The notes: generated by a model from the sequence alone, not told the origin. DNA of 51,614 bases from JAHIKV01 sp965195225 (GCA_965195225.1 CBDAFL010000022.1:1-51614), one strand, 5' to 3'. Counted from the first letter of the stretch, positions 7,918 to 16,826 are shown. Made by a program: numbers and translations.

Positions 7918-9018
7918 CTACTTTCCTTCCTCCGCACTTTCGTTATTGCCAGATAACCCGCTGAAAATAGAACAGCCCGGCATAACCGCTTGGAAGTCCT
8001 CTACTCCACGTTTCGTTACCTCCGACAGAAAGAGATTAAGGTGCTCAAACTGCTCCAGGTTCTCAAGGTGTTTCAGTCCACGGTCTGTCACTCGCGTTCT
8101 GTCCAGATCGAGCGATATAAGTGACTTTAGCGTTTTTAAATGTTCGAGACCGGCGTCGGTGACGCGCGTTCCAGACAGACCGAGCGATTCAAGTGACTTT
8201 AGCGTTTTTAGATATTCGAGGCCGGCGTCGGTGACGCGAGTATAATCCAGACCAAGGTGCTTTAGAGTCGTCATCGATGCCAAGCATTTTATGTCCGCAT
8301 CACCGATGTCCACGCTACCCAACCACAGTCCAGTAAGATTCTTTGCCCTTCTGAGGCGTTCCAGCCCTCTGCCACTGATGCGAGTTCCCCCCAAATTCAA
8401 ATTTTGGAGATTCGGAAGCTCCACCAACTCCTCCAGCCCGCGATCGGTGATGTGATATGGGGCGCTGAAAACGAGTAACGTTTTTATCCTTTTCACGTCC
8501 GCCATTCCCCGATCGGTAACTTCAGTTCCACTAAGATTTAAGACAGCTAGCCGCGGGAGCGATGCCAGATATTTCACGCCTTCGTCCGTAATCGGGTTCC
8601 CTTCCAGGTCTAGAAATTTCAGTTTCCTGAGATTGGCCAGCTTGGCCAATTCGCGGTCTCCGAGGCGAGCGCGTGGCACATCGACAATTTCAACGTTTGG
8701 CAACTCACAAATCGCATCCAATATCACGTCATTTATCTCGGATGGGCCATCCACCATCGTCACATCGCATGAGAACTCATCTCCGAGCACCCACCGCAAC
8801 CACGAAAGATATAGCGGCTCCTTGAAGGAAGCATAACACCCGTATTCGTCAACGTTAAAATAGGTGAAACAACCCAAGCTCTTGAGAGTTTGTGCCGTTG
8901 CACGTTGCCTCCTGTCTGACTCCATGCGCAAACACACATAACCTATAGCACCAGCCACCGGTATTACACACAAGAGAAGAATCGCGTAAAACTTGAATTG
9001 TAGCCGTCCCCGATTCAT
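7918..9018 (-). CDS. membrane-anchored leucine-rich-repeat protein
   Basis: A 366-residue protein. The start MNRGRLQFKF is preferred over an upstream frame extension because GAGGTGGA lies just before it and a membrane segment (FYAILLLCVIPVAGAIGYVC, residues ~9-29) follows. From ~120 to ~350 there are about nine LRRs of ~24 residues with the pattern L-x-x-L-x-L-x-x-T-x-V-T-D-x-G-L, typical of planctomycete LRR proteins. Two neighbouring repeats are nearly identical in DNA (8100-8240), so the array is recently expanded. It is likely a binding scaffold. It is bracketed by two direct copies of a lactate-permease fragment. Confidence 0.85.
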   Translation of the reverse strand: MNRGRLQFKFYAILLLCVIPVAGAIGYVCLRMESDRRQRATAQTLKSLGCFTYFNVDEYGCYASFKEPLYLSWLRWVLGDEFSCDVTMVDGPSEINDVILDAICELPNVEIVDVPRARLGDRELAKLANLRKLKFLDLEGNPITDEGVKYLASLPRLAVLNLSGTEVTDRGMADVKRIKTLLVFSAPYHITDRGLEELVELPNLQNLNLGGTRISGRGLERLRRAKNLTGLWLGSVDIGDADIKCLASMTTLKHLGLDYTRVTDAGLEYLKTLKSLESLGLSGTRVTDAGLEHLKTLKSLISLDLDRTRVTDRGLKHLENLEQFEHLNLFLSEVTKRGVEDFQAVMPGCSIFSGLSGNNESAEEGK

Positions 9019-9097
9019 ATTCCACCTCGATTGGAAAACACTACAGAACGCACAAGGCCATTCTCGTGGTAGGTGTTGTAATCGTATAGGTGTCGTA

Positions 9098-9223
9098 GGT
9101 AACCGTTCACGGGGCACCCGTCATTCTGAGCGTAGCGAAGAATCTCGCCTGCGCCTCGATCTCACACGAGATTCTTCGCTACGCTCAGCATGACGATGTT
9201 TTCCCAGCCCGTGAACGGTCACC
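9098..9223. repeat. nested inverted-repeat element
   Basis: The outer arms GGTAACCGTTCACGGG (9098-9113) and CCCGTGAACGGTCACC (9208-9223) are complementary at 15 of 16 positions. The inner arms 9120-9147 and 9168-9195 (core GAGCGTAGCGAAGAATCTCG) are complementary at 27 of 28. The right edge coincides with the breakpoint of the lactate-permease remnant. A single CCGTGAACGGTTACC copy also lies near 1905. Confidence 0.75.
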
Positions 9224-9336
9224 ATCCATTGTAGCAGCGAAACGAGCAATCCCGACAGCACGAGGATCGGCAACCCCGCCGTCGCCGGTGAAAGAACGGC
9301 CGAGCCGAGCGGGTCGTAGACTTGCACCCATTGCAT
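9223..9336 (-). pseudogene. lactate permease 5' fragment, copy 2
   Basis: Keeps an intact start: AAGGAGGTGG lies ~8 bases before the ATG (9336). Translation gives MQWVQVYDPLGSAVLSPATA and on to LVSLLQWM, then runs into the inverted-repeat element. Only ~37 codons of a ~550-codon gene remain. It is a direct repeat of 7734-7833. Confidence 0.6.
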
Positions 9337-9384
9337 GTTAGATTCCACCTCCTTTTATGCATATAATAGGGCAAATGTTAAGCT

Positions 9385-9399
9385 GCGACCACTGGTCGC
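9385..9399. other. small hairpin upstream of floA
   Basis: GCGACC-ACT-GGTCGC lies between the permease remnant and floA. The same GCGACC/GGTCGC core is used at 50010-50023 and 50075-50090. A TATAAT-like box lies at 9362-9367, but no clear -35 was found. Nothing else is seen between 9337 and 9499. Confidence 0.4.
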
Positions 9400-9499
9400 G
9401 GTTTTCCGGGTACCCCCCGGCGCGGGGTGCTTTTCGCCGATGGGTATTTCCGCTATGCTATGGGCCTGAGTTTCCGATTCACTCGAATGGAGTGGTGTT

Positions 9500-10468
9500 A
9501 TGTCTCACGGAATTCCGATTCTTCTGGGCCAGAACGTGCTTCCCTGGCTGGTCGGCGTAGTGGTGCTGGGCGTCTTTGCCATTATCGCCGTGGTGATCTT
9601 GATCAAATACTTCGGCATCTGGATCAGGGCTTACATGTCCAACGCCAACATCAGCATGTTGAGCCTGATCGGCATGAGCTTCCGCCGGGTCGACTCGCGG
9701 ATCATCGTGCAGGGCAAGATCATGGCCGTGCAGGCGGGCGTCGGACTGGAAAAACTCACCGGAGTCACCACCCGCCGGCTCGAAGCTCATTTCCTGGCCG
9801 GCGGAAACGTGCCGAACGTGATCCGGGCGATCATCGCCGCTCATCGCGCCGACATCGATCTGGACTTCGACCGCGCCGCGGCCATCGACCTGGCCGGCCG
9901 CGACGTGCTCGACGCCGTGCAGACCAGCGTCTATCCGAAGGTGATCGACTGTCCCGACCCGAAACGCTCGCAACGCACCACGCTCAGCGCAATCGCTAAA
10001 AACGGCGTCGAGTTGAAGGTCCGCGCGCGGGTTACCGTGCGGACCGACATCGAGCAGTTGATCGGCGGGGCCACCGAGGAGACGATCATCGCGCGGGTCG
10101 GCGAGGGAATCATCACCGCCATCGGATCCTCGGACAGCCATCTGCAAGTGATGAAGAACCCCGACCGCATTTCCACGGCCGTGCTGAAACGCGGACTGGA
10201 CGCGCAGACCGCCTTCGATATCGTCTCGATCGACATCGCCGACATCGACGTGGGTCAGAACATCGGCGCCCGACTCCAGGCCGACCAGGCCGAGGCCGAC
10301 ATGCGGGTCGCCCGGGCGAAGGCCGAAGAGCGCCGCGCGTCGGCCACCGCCCGCGAGCAAGAGATGAAGGCCCAAGTCGCCCGCAACCGCGCCCAGGTCG
10401 TTTTGGCCGAGGCCGAAGTGCCGCTGGCCGTGGCCGACGCCTTCCGCGAGGGCAATCTGGCCGTTTGA
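9500..10468 (+). CDS. floA: flotillin-like protein FloA
   Basis: A 322-residue membrane scaffold of the SPFH/flotillin class that organises functional membrane microdomains. One membrane segment lies at residues 13-36 (VLPWLVGVVVLGVF...). The SPFH-type core follows (NISMLSLIGMSFRRVDSRII, then GVELKVRARVTVRTDIEQLIGG). The C-terminal part (~250-300) is Ala/Glu/Arg-rich and should form the usual coiled coil (QADQAEADMRVARAKAEERR). The length is normal for FloA (~330). It appears to be a single gene, followed at 10507 by heptad repeats. Confidence 0.92.
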   Translation: MSHGIPILLGQNVLPWLVGVVVLGVFAIIAVVILIKYFGIWIRAYMSNANISMLSLIGMSFRRVDSRIIVQGKIMAVQAGVGLEKLTGVTTRRLEAHFLAGGNVPNVIRAIIAAHRADIDLDFDRAAAIDLAGRDVLDAVQTSVYPKVIDCPDPKRSQRTTLSAIAKNGVELKVRARVTVRTDIEQLIGGATEETIIARVGEGIITAIGSSDSHLQVMKNPDRISTAVLKRGLDAQTAFDIVSIDIADIDVGQNIGARLQADQAEADMRVARAKAEERRASATAREQEMKAQVARNRAQVVLAEAEVPLAVADAFREGNLAV

Positions 10469-10506
10469 TGACGCGATGGAGTCAATGAAAAAGAGTATAT
10501 AGAGGG

Positions 10507-10630
10507 GCGATGAGAGAAGAGAGAAGAGAGACAAGGGGGTTTGCTTGCATCCCTCTTCACTCCTCTCTCTTCTCTCATCGCTCTTCTTGCAACCCTTTTT
10601 TCCACTATCCACTACCCACTATCCACTACC
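10507..10630. repeat. heptad repeat tracts before the SEC-C/TPR gene
   Basis: Heptads GAGAAGA-GAGAAGA-GAGACAA begin at 10514. A reverse-complement run (CTCTCTTCTCTCATCGC) ends near 10582, so the two can pair. Four units, CACTATC-CACTACC-CACTATC-CACTACC, fill 10603-10630, ending two bases before the ATG at 10633. Confidence 0.8.
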
Positions 10631-10632
10631 TC

Positions 10633-12777
10633 ATGTCCATCGACGCATACTCACTCTGTCCCGGCGGCACCGGAAAGAAAATCAAGTTCTGCTGCAACGA
10701 TCTGCTTCCCGAGTTGCAGAAGATCGATCGAATGATCGAGGGCGAACAGTACACGGCTTGCCTGCAACACATCGACCGGCTGATGGAAATGGAGCCGAAC
10801 CGCGATCGGGCATGCCTGTTGGCGATGAAATGCACGACGCTGCGGAGCACGGATCGGCACGAAGACTTGGCAAACACGGTCGCCGACTTCCTGGCGAAAC
10901 ATCCCGACAATCAGATCGCGCTGGCCGAATCGGCGATTCTGTCGGTCCAGGGCGACGTTCGCGCGGCGTTCGCTTCGCTGCTACGGGCCATGTGCGTCGC
11001 CGACGGCAAAATCGAACTGCAAACCTATCAGGCGATGGGGCTGGCGGCGGCATTCTTGCATCACCGGGGCTTTCCGTTCCCCGCCCGCGCGCTCGTGTTG
11101 TTGATGTGCGAGATTTCCAGCAAGGACCATCGGGCACAAGAGATGCTGAACGCTTTCAGTCAGGCCCAGGACGTCTCCTTATTGTTGCGTGGCGATCCGC
11201 CGGCTTTCCCCGCCCCCGACGACGCGCCATGGAATACTCGATTCCGCGAGGCGTGGGAGCCGTATAACCGCGGCGATTGGCTTACGGCGGCCGAGCGTTT
11301 CGAGGCCCTGGCGACCGACGTGCCAGATTCGTCGGTCGTGTGGCGCAATCTGGCGACATTCCGCGGCTGGCTGGCCGACAACCCCGGCTGCATCGAGGCC
11401 CTGCGACGTTTCTCGTCACTGCGGGCCGGCGAGGAAAACGGACTGGAAGACGCCGCGGAGGCCGAAGCTGCCGCAATGTTCCTCACGGACGATCCGCTCG
11501 GCGACCAGACGGAGATGCTGAAAGCGGTTTGGACGGTCAAGGACGCCGAGCGGGCGCAGGAGGAGCTTCTCTCGTCACCACGGTGGCAGATGATACCATT
11601 CGATCCGGCACAGTTCAGCTCTGCCGACGCGCCTCCGCCTAAGGGCGCCTTCATGCTGCGAGACCGACCCAAGCCCGCGTCGGCCGAGGGATTGAGCCTG
11701 GAAACCGTTCCGCGGCTGCTCGGCCAGGCCCTTTTGTTCGGGCGGCAGACCGACCGCGAGGCCCGGTTGGAGGTGATTGGCATGGCGGCCGACGAACTGC
11801 CGGCCGTCGCCGCGTTGATCGCCGATACAGCCGGCGACGCCGTCGAGCCGGAACCGAAACGAGAAACAGTCGGCCATGAGTCGGCCAGCAAGATGCTGTT
11901 GCGTGCCCCTTGGGATCCGCCCAGCGACGCCACGCCCGACCAACTCGACGCAATGATGGTTCAGTACGTCCGCGAGGCCGTTCTCGATCGGTGGCCGGAC
12001 CTGAAGCTGGGCGTGCTCGACGGCCGCTCGCCGCGCCAGGTGGCCGACGATCCGGCCTGCCGCGCGCGGCTCCTGGGCGCCATCGCGGTCTTTGAAGATT
12101 GGGCGGAGCAAATGCCCGGCGAAATCGACTTCAACGATCTTCGCTCGCGGCTTGGCCTGCCGACGCTCGATCCGATCGACCCGCAAGAGCTGCCGGTGAA
12201 GAAAATATCGGCGGCGCGGCTCGCGAGAATAATAGTCGAGCAGCTCTCCGACGACGACCTGCTGGAAGTATTTCATCACGCCCGGGAGTTTGCCGTTCGG
12301 CCGGCGTTGCGGAAGTTCGCCCGGGCGATAATCGATCGGCCCAGCCTCGCCGAGTCGAAAGACCGGGAAAGTGCTTTCGTCACGATGGCCCAGACGGAAG
12401 ATGACTTTGATCGTGCGATCGAGTACGTCGATCAAGGGCGGCGTATCACCGAGGCGGCGGGCAAGTCGGGCGCCATGTGGGACTTGATGGAGCTTTCGTT
12501 CAACTTCGCCCGACGCAACGGCCAGGAAGCCGCCAGACTGATCGAACACATCCAACGCAAACATGGCGAAGAGCCGGGCGTGGGCGAAGCGCTTACCCGA
12601 ATTATGATCGACGTCGGATTGTTGCGACCCGACGGCACACCGGCGATAGATCCCGGCGCGATGGAGCCGGCGATGGCCGCGGCCAATGCGTCGCCGGAGT
12701 CCGAACCGGCCGAGCTTTGGACCCCTGACGCCGACCAATCCGGCGGCGGCGGCGGAAAGCTCTGGACGCCGGGGTAG
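10633..12777 (+). CDS. SEC-C-motif, TPR-like protein
   Basis: A 714-residue protein starting at MSIDAYSLCPGGTGKKIKFC. Cys9, Gly11-Gly12, Lys15-Lys16 and Cys20-Cys21 resemble a SEC-C zinc motif (CPCGSGKKYKKCC), with the second Cys replaced by Gly. The rest is helical, with TPR-like pairs at ~30-260 (IDRLMEMEPNRDRACLLAMK; WEPYNRGDWLTAAERFEALA) and a charged middle. The upstream frame extension to 10510 is repeat sequence and is not used. The C-terminus ends in a Gly-rich tail. Probably cytoplasmic, perhaps a protein-interaction scaffold. The function is unknown. Confidence 0.8.
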   Translation: MSIDAYSLCPGGTGKKIKFCCNDLLPELQKIDRMIEGEQYTACLQHIDRLMEMEPNRDRACLLAMKCTTLRSTDRHEDLANTVADFLAKHPDNQIALAESAILSVQGDVRAAFASLLRAMCVADGKIELQTYQAMGLAAAFLHHRGFPFPARALVLLMCEISSKDHRAQEMLNAFSQAQDVSLLLRGDPPAFPAPDDAPWNTRFREAWEPYNRGDWLTAAERFEALATDVPDSSVVWRNLATFRGWLADNPGCIEALRRFSSLRAGEENGLEDAAEAEAAAMFLTDDPLGDQTEMLKAVWTVKDAERAQEELLSSPRWQMIPFDPAQFSSADAPPPKGAFMLRDRPKPASAEGLSLETVPRLLGQALLFGRQTDREARLEVIGMAADELPAVAALIADTAGDAVEPEPKRETVGHESASKMLLRAPWDPPSDATPDQLDAMMVQYVREAVLDRWPDLKLGVLDGRSPRQVADDPACRARLLGAIAVFEDWAEQMPGEIDFNDLRSRLGLPTLDPIDPQELPVKKISAARLARIIVEQLSDDDLLEVFHHAREFAVRPALRKFARAIIDRPSLAESKDRESAFVTMAQTEDDFDRAIEYVDQGRRITEAAGKSGAMWDLMELSFNFARRNGQEAARLIEHIQRKHGEEPGVGEALTRIMIDVGLLRPDGTPAIDPGAMEPAMAAANASPESEPAELWTPDADQSGGGGGKLWTPG

Positions 12778-12912
12778 GAATAGCCGTCTTTGGAGAGCAA
12801 GGTTTTGCCCGCGTTTTCCGCGTTGCACTGCAACAACAGTGCCAGGCGACGATTTCACGGGACAAGATCGGTCGCCTTAGAAGATACCGCTCGGAAAAAG
12901 GTGGTGTACCCC

Positions 12913-12943
12913 TTGACTTTGGCCTTGGAATGGCCGATACTAT
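12913..12943 (+). promoter_or_regulatory. possible sigma-70-type promoter
   Basis: TTGACT (12913-12918) and TACTAT (12938-12943) with a 19-base spacer, ~100 bases before the NYN gene. The spacing is long, so the call is weak. The rest of 12778-13042 shows nothing notable. Confidence 0.35.
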
Positions 12944-13042
12944 AGATGTCATCTACTCCCCGTAGGACTTGCCGAAAGGTCTCTTGCGGGGTTATTTTGT
13001 TTCTTGTAGTTGTAGATCACCAATTGCCGAAGGCAGTGCCTC

Positions 13043-13678
13043 ATGTTGGTCGAACCATCGGTAAAAAGGGCCTCTGTATTCTTCGATGGCCAGAACCTTT
13101 TCTATGCCGTTAAAAAGGCGTTTGGCTACAATTGGCCCAACTATGATCCATTGACACTGGCAAGGGTTGTCTGCCGTTTGAAAGGGTGGACTCATCACCA
13201 GACCTATTTTTATACCGGCCTACCAAACGTTAAGGACAATCAGTTCTGGAACCACTTTTGGACCGCCAAGCTAGCCAGCATGGGCAAACGGGGAATTCAC
13301 ACTTATTCGCGTCATCTGAAATACCGTAATCAGACAGTCAGACTTCCTGGAGGCGCGACAACAACAGTGCTTGTCGGCCAAGAGAAAGGAATCGACATTC
13401 GCATCGCCTTGGACGTGGTTCGCATGGCGCGAGAAAACCAATACGACGTAGCGCTGGTTTTCAGTCAGGACCAGGATCTTTCGGAAGTGGTCGACGAGGT
13501 CCGCAGCTTCTCGGTAGCACAAGACCGCTGGATCAAATTGGCCTGCGCGTTTCCCGTCAGCCCGACCTATGAAAACGTGCGCGGCATCAACAAGACCGAC
13601 TGGATCGAGATCGACCGCGAATTATACGATGAATGTCTCGATCCTAACGATTACCGACGGAAACGTTTTGGAGGATAG
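13043..13678 (+). CDS. NYN domain (LabA/DUF88-like) putative RNase
   Basis: A 211-residue single-domain protein of the PIN-like NYN superfamily. Acidic catalytic candidates stand where the family has them: Asp15 in ASVFFDGQN, the EKGIDIRIALD segment at mid-protein, and FSQDQDLSEVV, equivalent to the usual S-x-D-x-D. These would bind a metal ion and cleave RNA. There is no signal peptide. It lies 124 bases before a HEPN-type gene on the same strand, so the two probably work together. Other NYN proteins act in RNA decay or as toxins. The exact target is unknown. Confidence 0.85.
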   Translation: MLVEPSVKRASVFFDGQNLFYAVKKAFGYNWPNYDPLTLARVVCRLKGWTHHQTYFYTGLPNVKDNQFWNHFWTAKLASMGKRGIHTYSRHLKYRNQTVRLPGGATTTVLVGQEKGIDIRIALDVVRMARENQYDVALVFSQDQDLSEVVDEVRSFSVAQDRWIKLACAFPVSPTYENVRGINKTDWIEIDRELYDECLDPNDYRRKRFGG

Positions 13679-13802
13679 TATTGGCGGCGTCGGCATTCCA
13701 GTTACTAAAAACTCTCTATACGACGGTGGAATGCCTTGGACGCCAGGACAAGATTAGTCACCGGCTTTCAACAAATAGCGAGCAAAAAACGGAAGTAATA
13801 TC

Positions 13803-14588
13803 ATGTCGGATTTTCTGGATTTCTTGCCGAAGCCAGAGGACGCATTGGACCTCGCCCCAGGGGATATTGCCGATCTATTATTGGAAAAGCTCCATTCCAT
13901 GAAGGACCGGGATGAGCGAAAGAACGTCATGTGTACTTCATACTTTACAAACCCTGATGTCGTACCGCCCTGCCATCAACGCTACAACGTATCGAAAGTA
14001 ATCATTGAAGGGTGGTCTTGGTTGATCCGCGAAGGCTTGATCGTTCCGCGACCTGAGGAGGGCAACCCCGACAAATATGATTTCTCCCGGAGCGGTAAAG
14101 CGCTGAAAAATCGTCACGAGGTGGCGGCTTATCGCGAGCGAGCAAAACACCCGAAGGAGTTGCTGCATTCTTTGATCAGAGAAAAGGCTTGGCCTCTTTT
14201 TCTTAAAGGAGAGCTTGATACCGCCGTTTTCCAGGCGTTCAAAGAAGTGGAAGTAGCCGTTCGCACCGTCGGCGGCTTCAGCAATAGTGACTATGGATGG
14301 AAGCTCATGGTAGATGCTTTCCGATCGTCAAAGGATGGACGGCCAGGATCCTTGACCGATCCTACGGAAGAAGAGGCGGAACAGCAGGCTTTGATGAACC
14401 TCTTCACCGGCGCCTACGGGCGAGCAAGAAATCCAACCGGCCACCGACATGGTGTGTTCAACGATTCGACGGAAGCATTTGAGATGCTTGTCATCGCAAG
14501 TCATCTATTGCGAGTGGTGGACCGCCGTCGAGACAAAATAAGCATCAGCACTGCCCAAAATGACGCCGGATGCGGCAGGCTTTCTTAA
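13803..14588 (+). CDS. TIGR02391 (Ymh)-like HEPN protein
   Basis: A 261-residue protein. The C-terminal half fits the TIGR02391/Ymh family: AFKEVEVAVRTVGGF (145-159), GWKLMVDAF, then GAYGRARNPTGHR and EAFEMLVIASHLLRVVD. Arg209-Asn-Pro-Thr-Gly-His214 is an R-x4-H motif with Asn second, the hallmark of HEPN ribonuclease sites. The N-terminal ~115 residues look like a separate helical domain with a winged-helix feel (VSKVIIEGWSWLIREGLIVP). The partner NYN gene is just upstream. A paired RNase module is inferred; no activity has been shown. Confidence 0.75.
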   Translation: MSDFLDFLPKPEDALDLAPGDIADLLLEKLHSMKDRDERKNVMCTSYFTNPDVVPPCHQRYNVSKVIIEGWSWLIREGLIVPRPEEGNPDKYDFSRSGKALKNRHEVAAYRERAKHPKELLHSLIREKAWPLFLKGELDTAVFQAFKEVEVAVRTVGGFSNSDYGWKLMVDAFRSSKDGRPGSLTDPTEEEAEQQALMNLFTGAYGRARNPTGHRHGVFNDSTEAFEMLVIASHLLRVVDRRRDKISISTAQNDAGCGRLS

Positions 14589-14608
14589 CTATCCACTACC
14601 CTCTACCC
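14588..14608. repeat. heptad repeat at gene 3' ends
   Basis: ACTATCC-ACTACCC-TCTACCC. It lies between two convergent genes and supplies the stop codon of the SDR gene (minus strand, 14603-14605). Confidence 0.6.
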
Positions 14609-15409
14609 GCTCTTCTTCCTCACGATCCAGTCGCCGAGGGTCGGCCAAAGCGAGGAGATGGCGAACAGGATTCGGGCGCGGGCGGGAATGACCAACTCCG
14701 GCTTTCGGCACTGGCACGCACGGAGGATGCCCGCGGCGAGTTTTTCCGGCGAGATGGTTTTCAGGCGGACGCCGGCGCCCGGTGCCCGGGCATTCTCGGG
14801 GACGCCGTCGGCGCCCTCCAGCGGATAGAGCCGCGGCGACTCGCGCCGGATCGGCCCCGGACAGACCAGCAGCACGTGCAGACCCCGCGGGCCAAGCTCC
14901 AGCCGAAGTTGCTGCGAGTAGGCCGCCACGGCAAACTTGGTGGCCGGATAGGCCCCCACCCATCGGGCAGCGGATTTCGACGCCAGCGAGCCGATGTTGA
15001 CCACGTGGCCGCGATGTTCGAGCAGGTGTGGGACCGCCGCTCGGGTGCAGCGCGCCAACGCGATCAGGTTCAGCTCCATCAAGTCGCGGAATTGCTCCGG
15101 CGTGGTGTCGAGCACTCCGCCGCGCATCGAGCGGCCGGCGTTGTTCACCAGCACGTCGAGCCGGCCAAAGCGTTCCAGCGTCTGGCAAAAAAGCCGGTCA
15201 ACGTCTTCCTGCCGGGTGATGTCGGCCGTGATACCCAGCACCTGGCGGCCGTTGGCCTGCATTTCGGCGGCGGCTTGTTCGACTTGCGGTTTTTCCAAGC
15301 CGACCAGCGCGACCTTCGCCCCATCGGCGGCGAACGCCTCGGCGATCACCCGCCCCAGACCGCTCGATCCGCCGGTGACCAGAACTACTTTTTCCTGCCA
15401 AAAGCTCAT
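14603..15409 (-). CDS. short-chain dehydrogenase/reductase
   Basis: A 268-residue SDR starting at MSFWQEKVVLVTGG (the upstream Met is not favoured, because the fold begins here). The cofactor motif T-G-G-S-S-G-L-G is at 12-19 and NNAG at 89-92. The catalytic residues are Ser141, Tyr154 and Lys158 (YPATK). PGPI follows the active site, as in classical SDRs. Residues ~200-268 form a variable substrate/C-terminal part with a hydrophobic helix (ARILFAISSLWP), which may touch the membrane. The substrate is unknown. It is a single gene, convergent with the HEPN gene. Confidence 0.9.
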   Translation of the reverse strand: MSFWQEKVVLVTGGSSGLGRVIAEAFAADGAKVALVGLEKPQVEQAAAEMQANGRQVLGITADITRQEDVDRLFCQTLERFGRLDVLVNNAGRSMRGGVLDTTPEQFRDLMELNLIALARCTRAAVPHLLEHRGHVVNIGSLASKSAARWVGAYPATKFAVAAYSQQLRLELGPRGLHVLLVCPGPIRRESPRLYPLEGADGVPENARAPGAGVRLKTISPEKLAAGILRACQCRKPELVIPARARILFAISSLWPTLGDWIVRKKSG

Positions 15410-15470
15410 GCCGATAGGATAGCCCGGCAACAAATGCAAGGCTAGGGGGCAAAGGGGACGAACGCCGGCC

Positions 15471-16826
15471 TCATGCCTCGATTGCGTACGGCTCGCGCTG
15501 TTTGCGGCGGGTCAGTTGGTTGGCCTCGTCGTCGCCGACGAACTCATACTTCTCCGGGTTCCACTTGACCTTGCGCCCCAGCAGCATGGCGATGTTGGCC
15601 GTATGGCAGGCGTTCACCGAGTTGCAGTGGGTAAACACGTCGGAGATCGGCAGCGAGCGGTCCTTGACGCAGTCGAAGAAATTGGCCATGTGGCCGCGGA
15701 ACGGCTTGCCGCGGTAGAGCTTGGCCACTTCCTCGTCGAGCCACTGCTTGTCGGCGGGGTTCTTCTTCAACTTTTCGACGAACTGGCCGCGGATGCCGCC
15801 GCGGTTGACGGCCAAATGGCCCTTCTCACCGGCGATGTATATGTCTTCTTTGTTCGTACTCTTGAGGTTGATCGCATTGCCGTTGGGCAGAGTCATCGTG
15901 CAGTCGAACGACCGGGCCACGTTGTAGCTGTTGGGCAGGTCGCCGACGGGCTTCTTACCCAGCAGGTAGTCGAGCGTCAATTCGCGTCCGAGCGGGAACT
16001 CGCCCTTGCCCTCGACTTCGGCAACGCCCGTGTTCTCGCCCCCCAGTGCCCACAGAGCGATGTCGGTATGGTGGACCCCCCAATCCGTCATCTGGCCGCC
16101 GGAGTAATCAAACCACCAGCGGAAGGTAAAGGTACAGCGGTTGGCGCAGAAGGGAACCTTCGGGGCCTGGCCCAACCAGAAGTCCCAATCCAGTTCCTTC
16201 GGCGGATACTCGGTCGCAAACGGCCCTTCCGACGGGGCGGGGCCAATCGATGCTTTTACCTTGAGTTTGGTTCCCAGCCGACCGCTACGGGCAATGACCA
16301 CCGCCTCCAGGAAGGCCCCGTGGAACTCGCTCCGCTGTTGCGTGCCGACCTGAAACACCCGGCCCGTATCCTTGACCGCCTTGCAGATGAGCCGACCTTC
16401 GTCGATTGTCAACGTCAGCGGTTTCTCGCAGTAGACGTCCTTGCCGGCCTGCATCGCCTCGATGGCGATCTTGGTGTGCCAGTGGTCGGGCGTTCCGATA
16501 AGCACCGCGTCCACGTCGCTACGATCAAGCACCTTGCGGTAGTCTTGGTAGACCTTGCAATTGCCGCCCGCTTTTTCGGCGAACTTATGGGCGTTGCCCA
16601 GATGAACGTCGGCGCACGCGACCATGTTGGCCAATCGCGACGCCGGTATACCGATTTGCGTACCACGTCCGCCCACGCCGATGGAAGCCACGGTAAGATC
16701 GTATTTTTCCGGTTCCTCGGCCGATGCCCGCGAGCCGGTCAACAGATACGGCGCCGCCATGCCGGCCGCCGCCATGCCGGTGCCGGTTTTCAGGAAATCG
16801 CGGCGTGTGTGCGTGCTCCGATTCAT
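15471..16826 (-). CDS. Tat-exported Gfo/Idh/MocA oxidoreductase (paralogue 1)
   Basis: A 451-residue exported dehydrogenase. The Tat signal is at 1-37 (THTRRDFLKTGTGMAAAGMA, cleavage near SRA). The Rossmann motif SIGVGGRGTQIG starts near residue 48, and the EKPLTLT motif (~137-143) carries the conserved Lys. GTPDHWHTKIAIEAMQAGKD fits the family. It contains TFRWWFDYSGGQMTDWGVHH, shared with the next gene, so the two are paralogues. It lies 49 bases from the following gene in the same direction, suggesting an operon. It is likely a periplasmic sugar or cyclitol oxidoreductase with unknown substrate. Confidence 0.88.
   Translation of the reverse strand: MNRSTHTRRDFLKTGTGMAAAGMAAPYLLTGSRASAEEPEKYDLTVASIGVGGRGTQIGIPASRLANMVACADVHLGNAHKFAEKAGGNCKVYQDYRKVLDRSDVDAVLIGTPDHWHTKIAIEAMQAGKDVYCEKPLTLTIDEGRLICKAVKDTGRVFQVGTQQRSEFHGAFLEAVVIARSGRLGTKLKVKASIGPAPSEGPFATEYPPKELDWDFWLGQAPKVPFCANRCTFTFRWWFDYSGGQMTDWGVHHTDIALWALGGENTGVAEVEGKGEFPLGRELTLDYLLGKKPVGDLPNSYNVARSFDCTMTLPNGNAINLKSTNKEDIYIAGEKGHLAVNRGGIRGQFVEKLKKNPADKQWLDEEVAKLYRGKPFRGHMANFFDCVKDRSLPISDVFTHCNSVNACHTANIAMLLGRKVKWNPEKYEFVGDDEANQLTRRKQREPYAIEA

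Noticed and set aside
11575..12858. 427-codon minus-strand frame
   Set aside because: Antisense to the SEC-C/TPR-like gene, whose reading is better supported.
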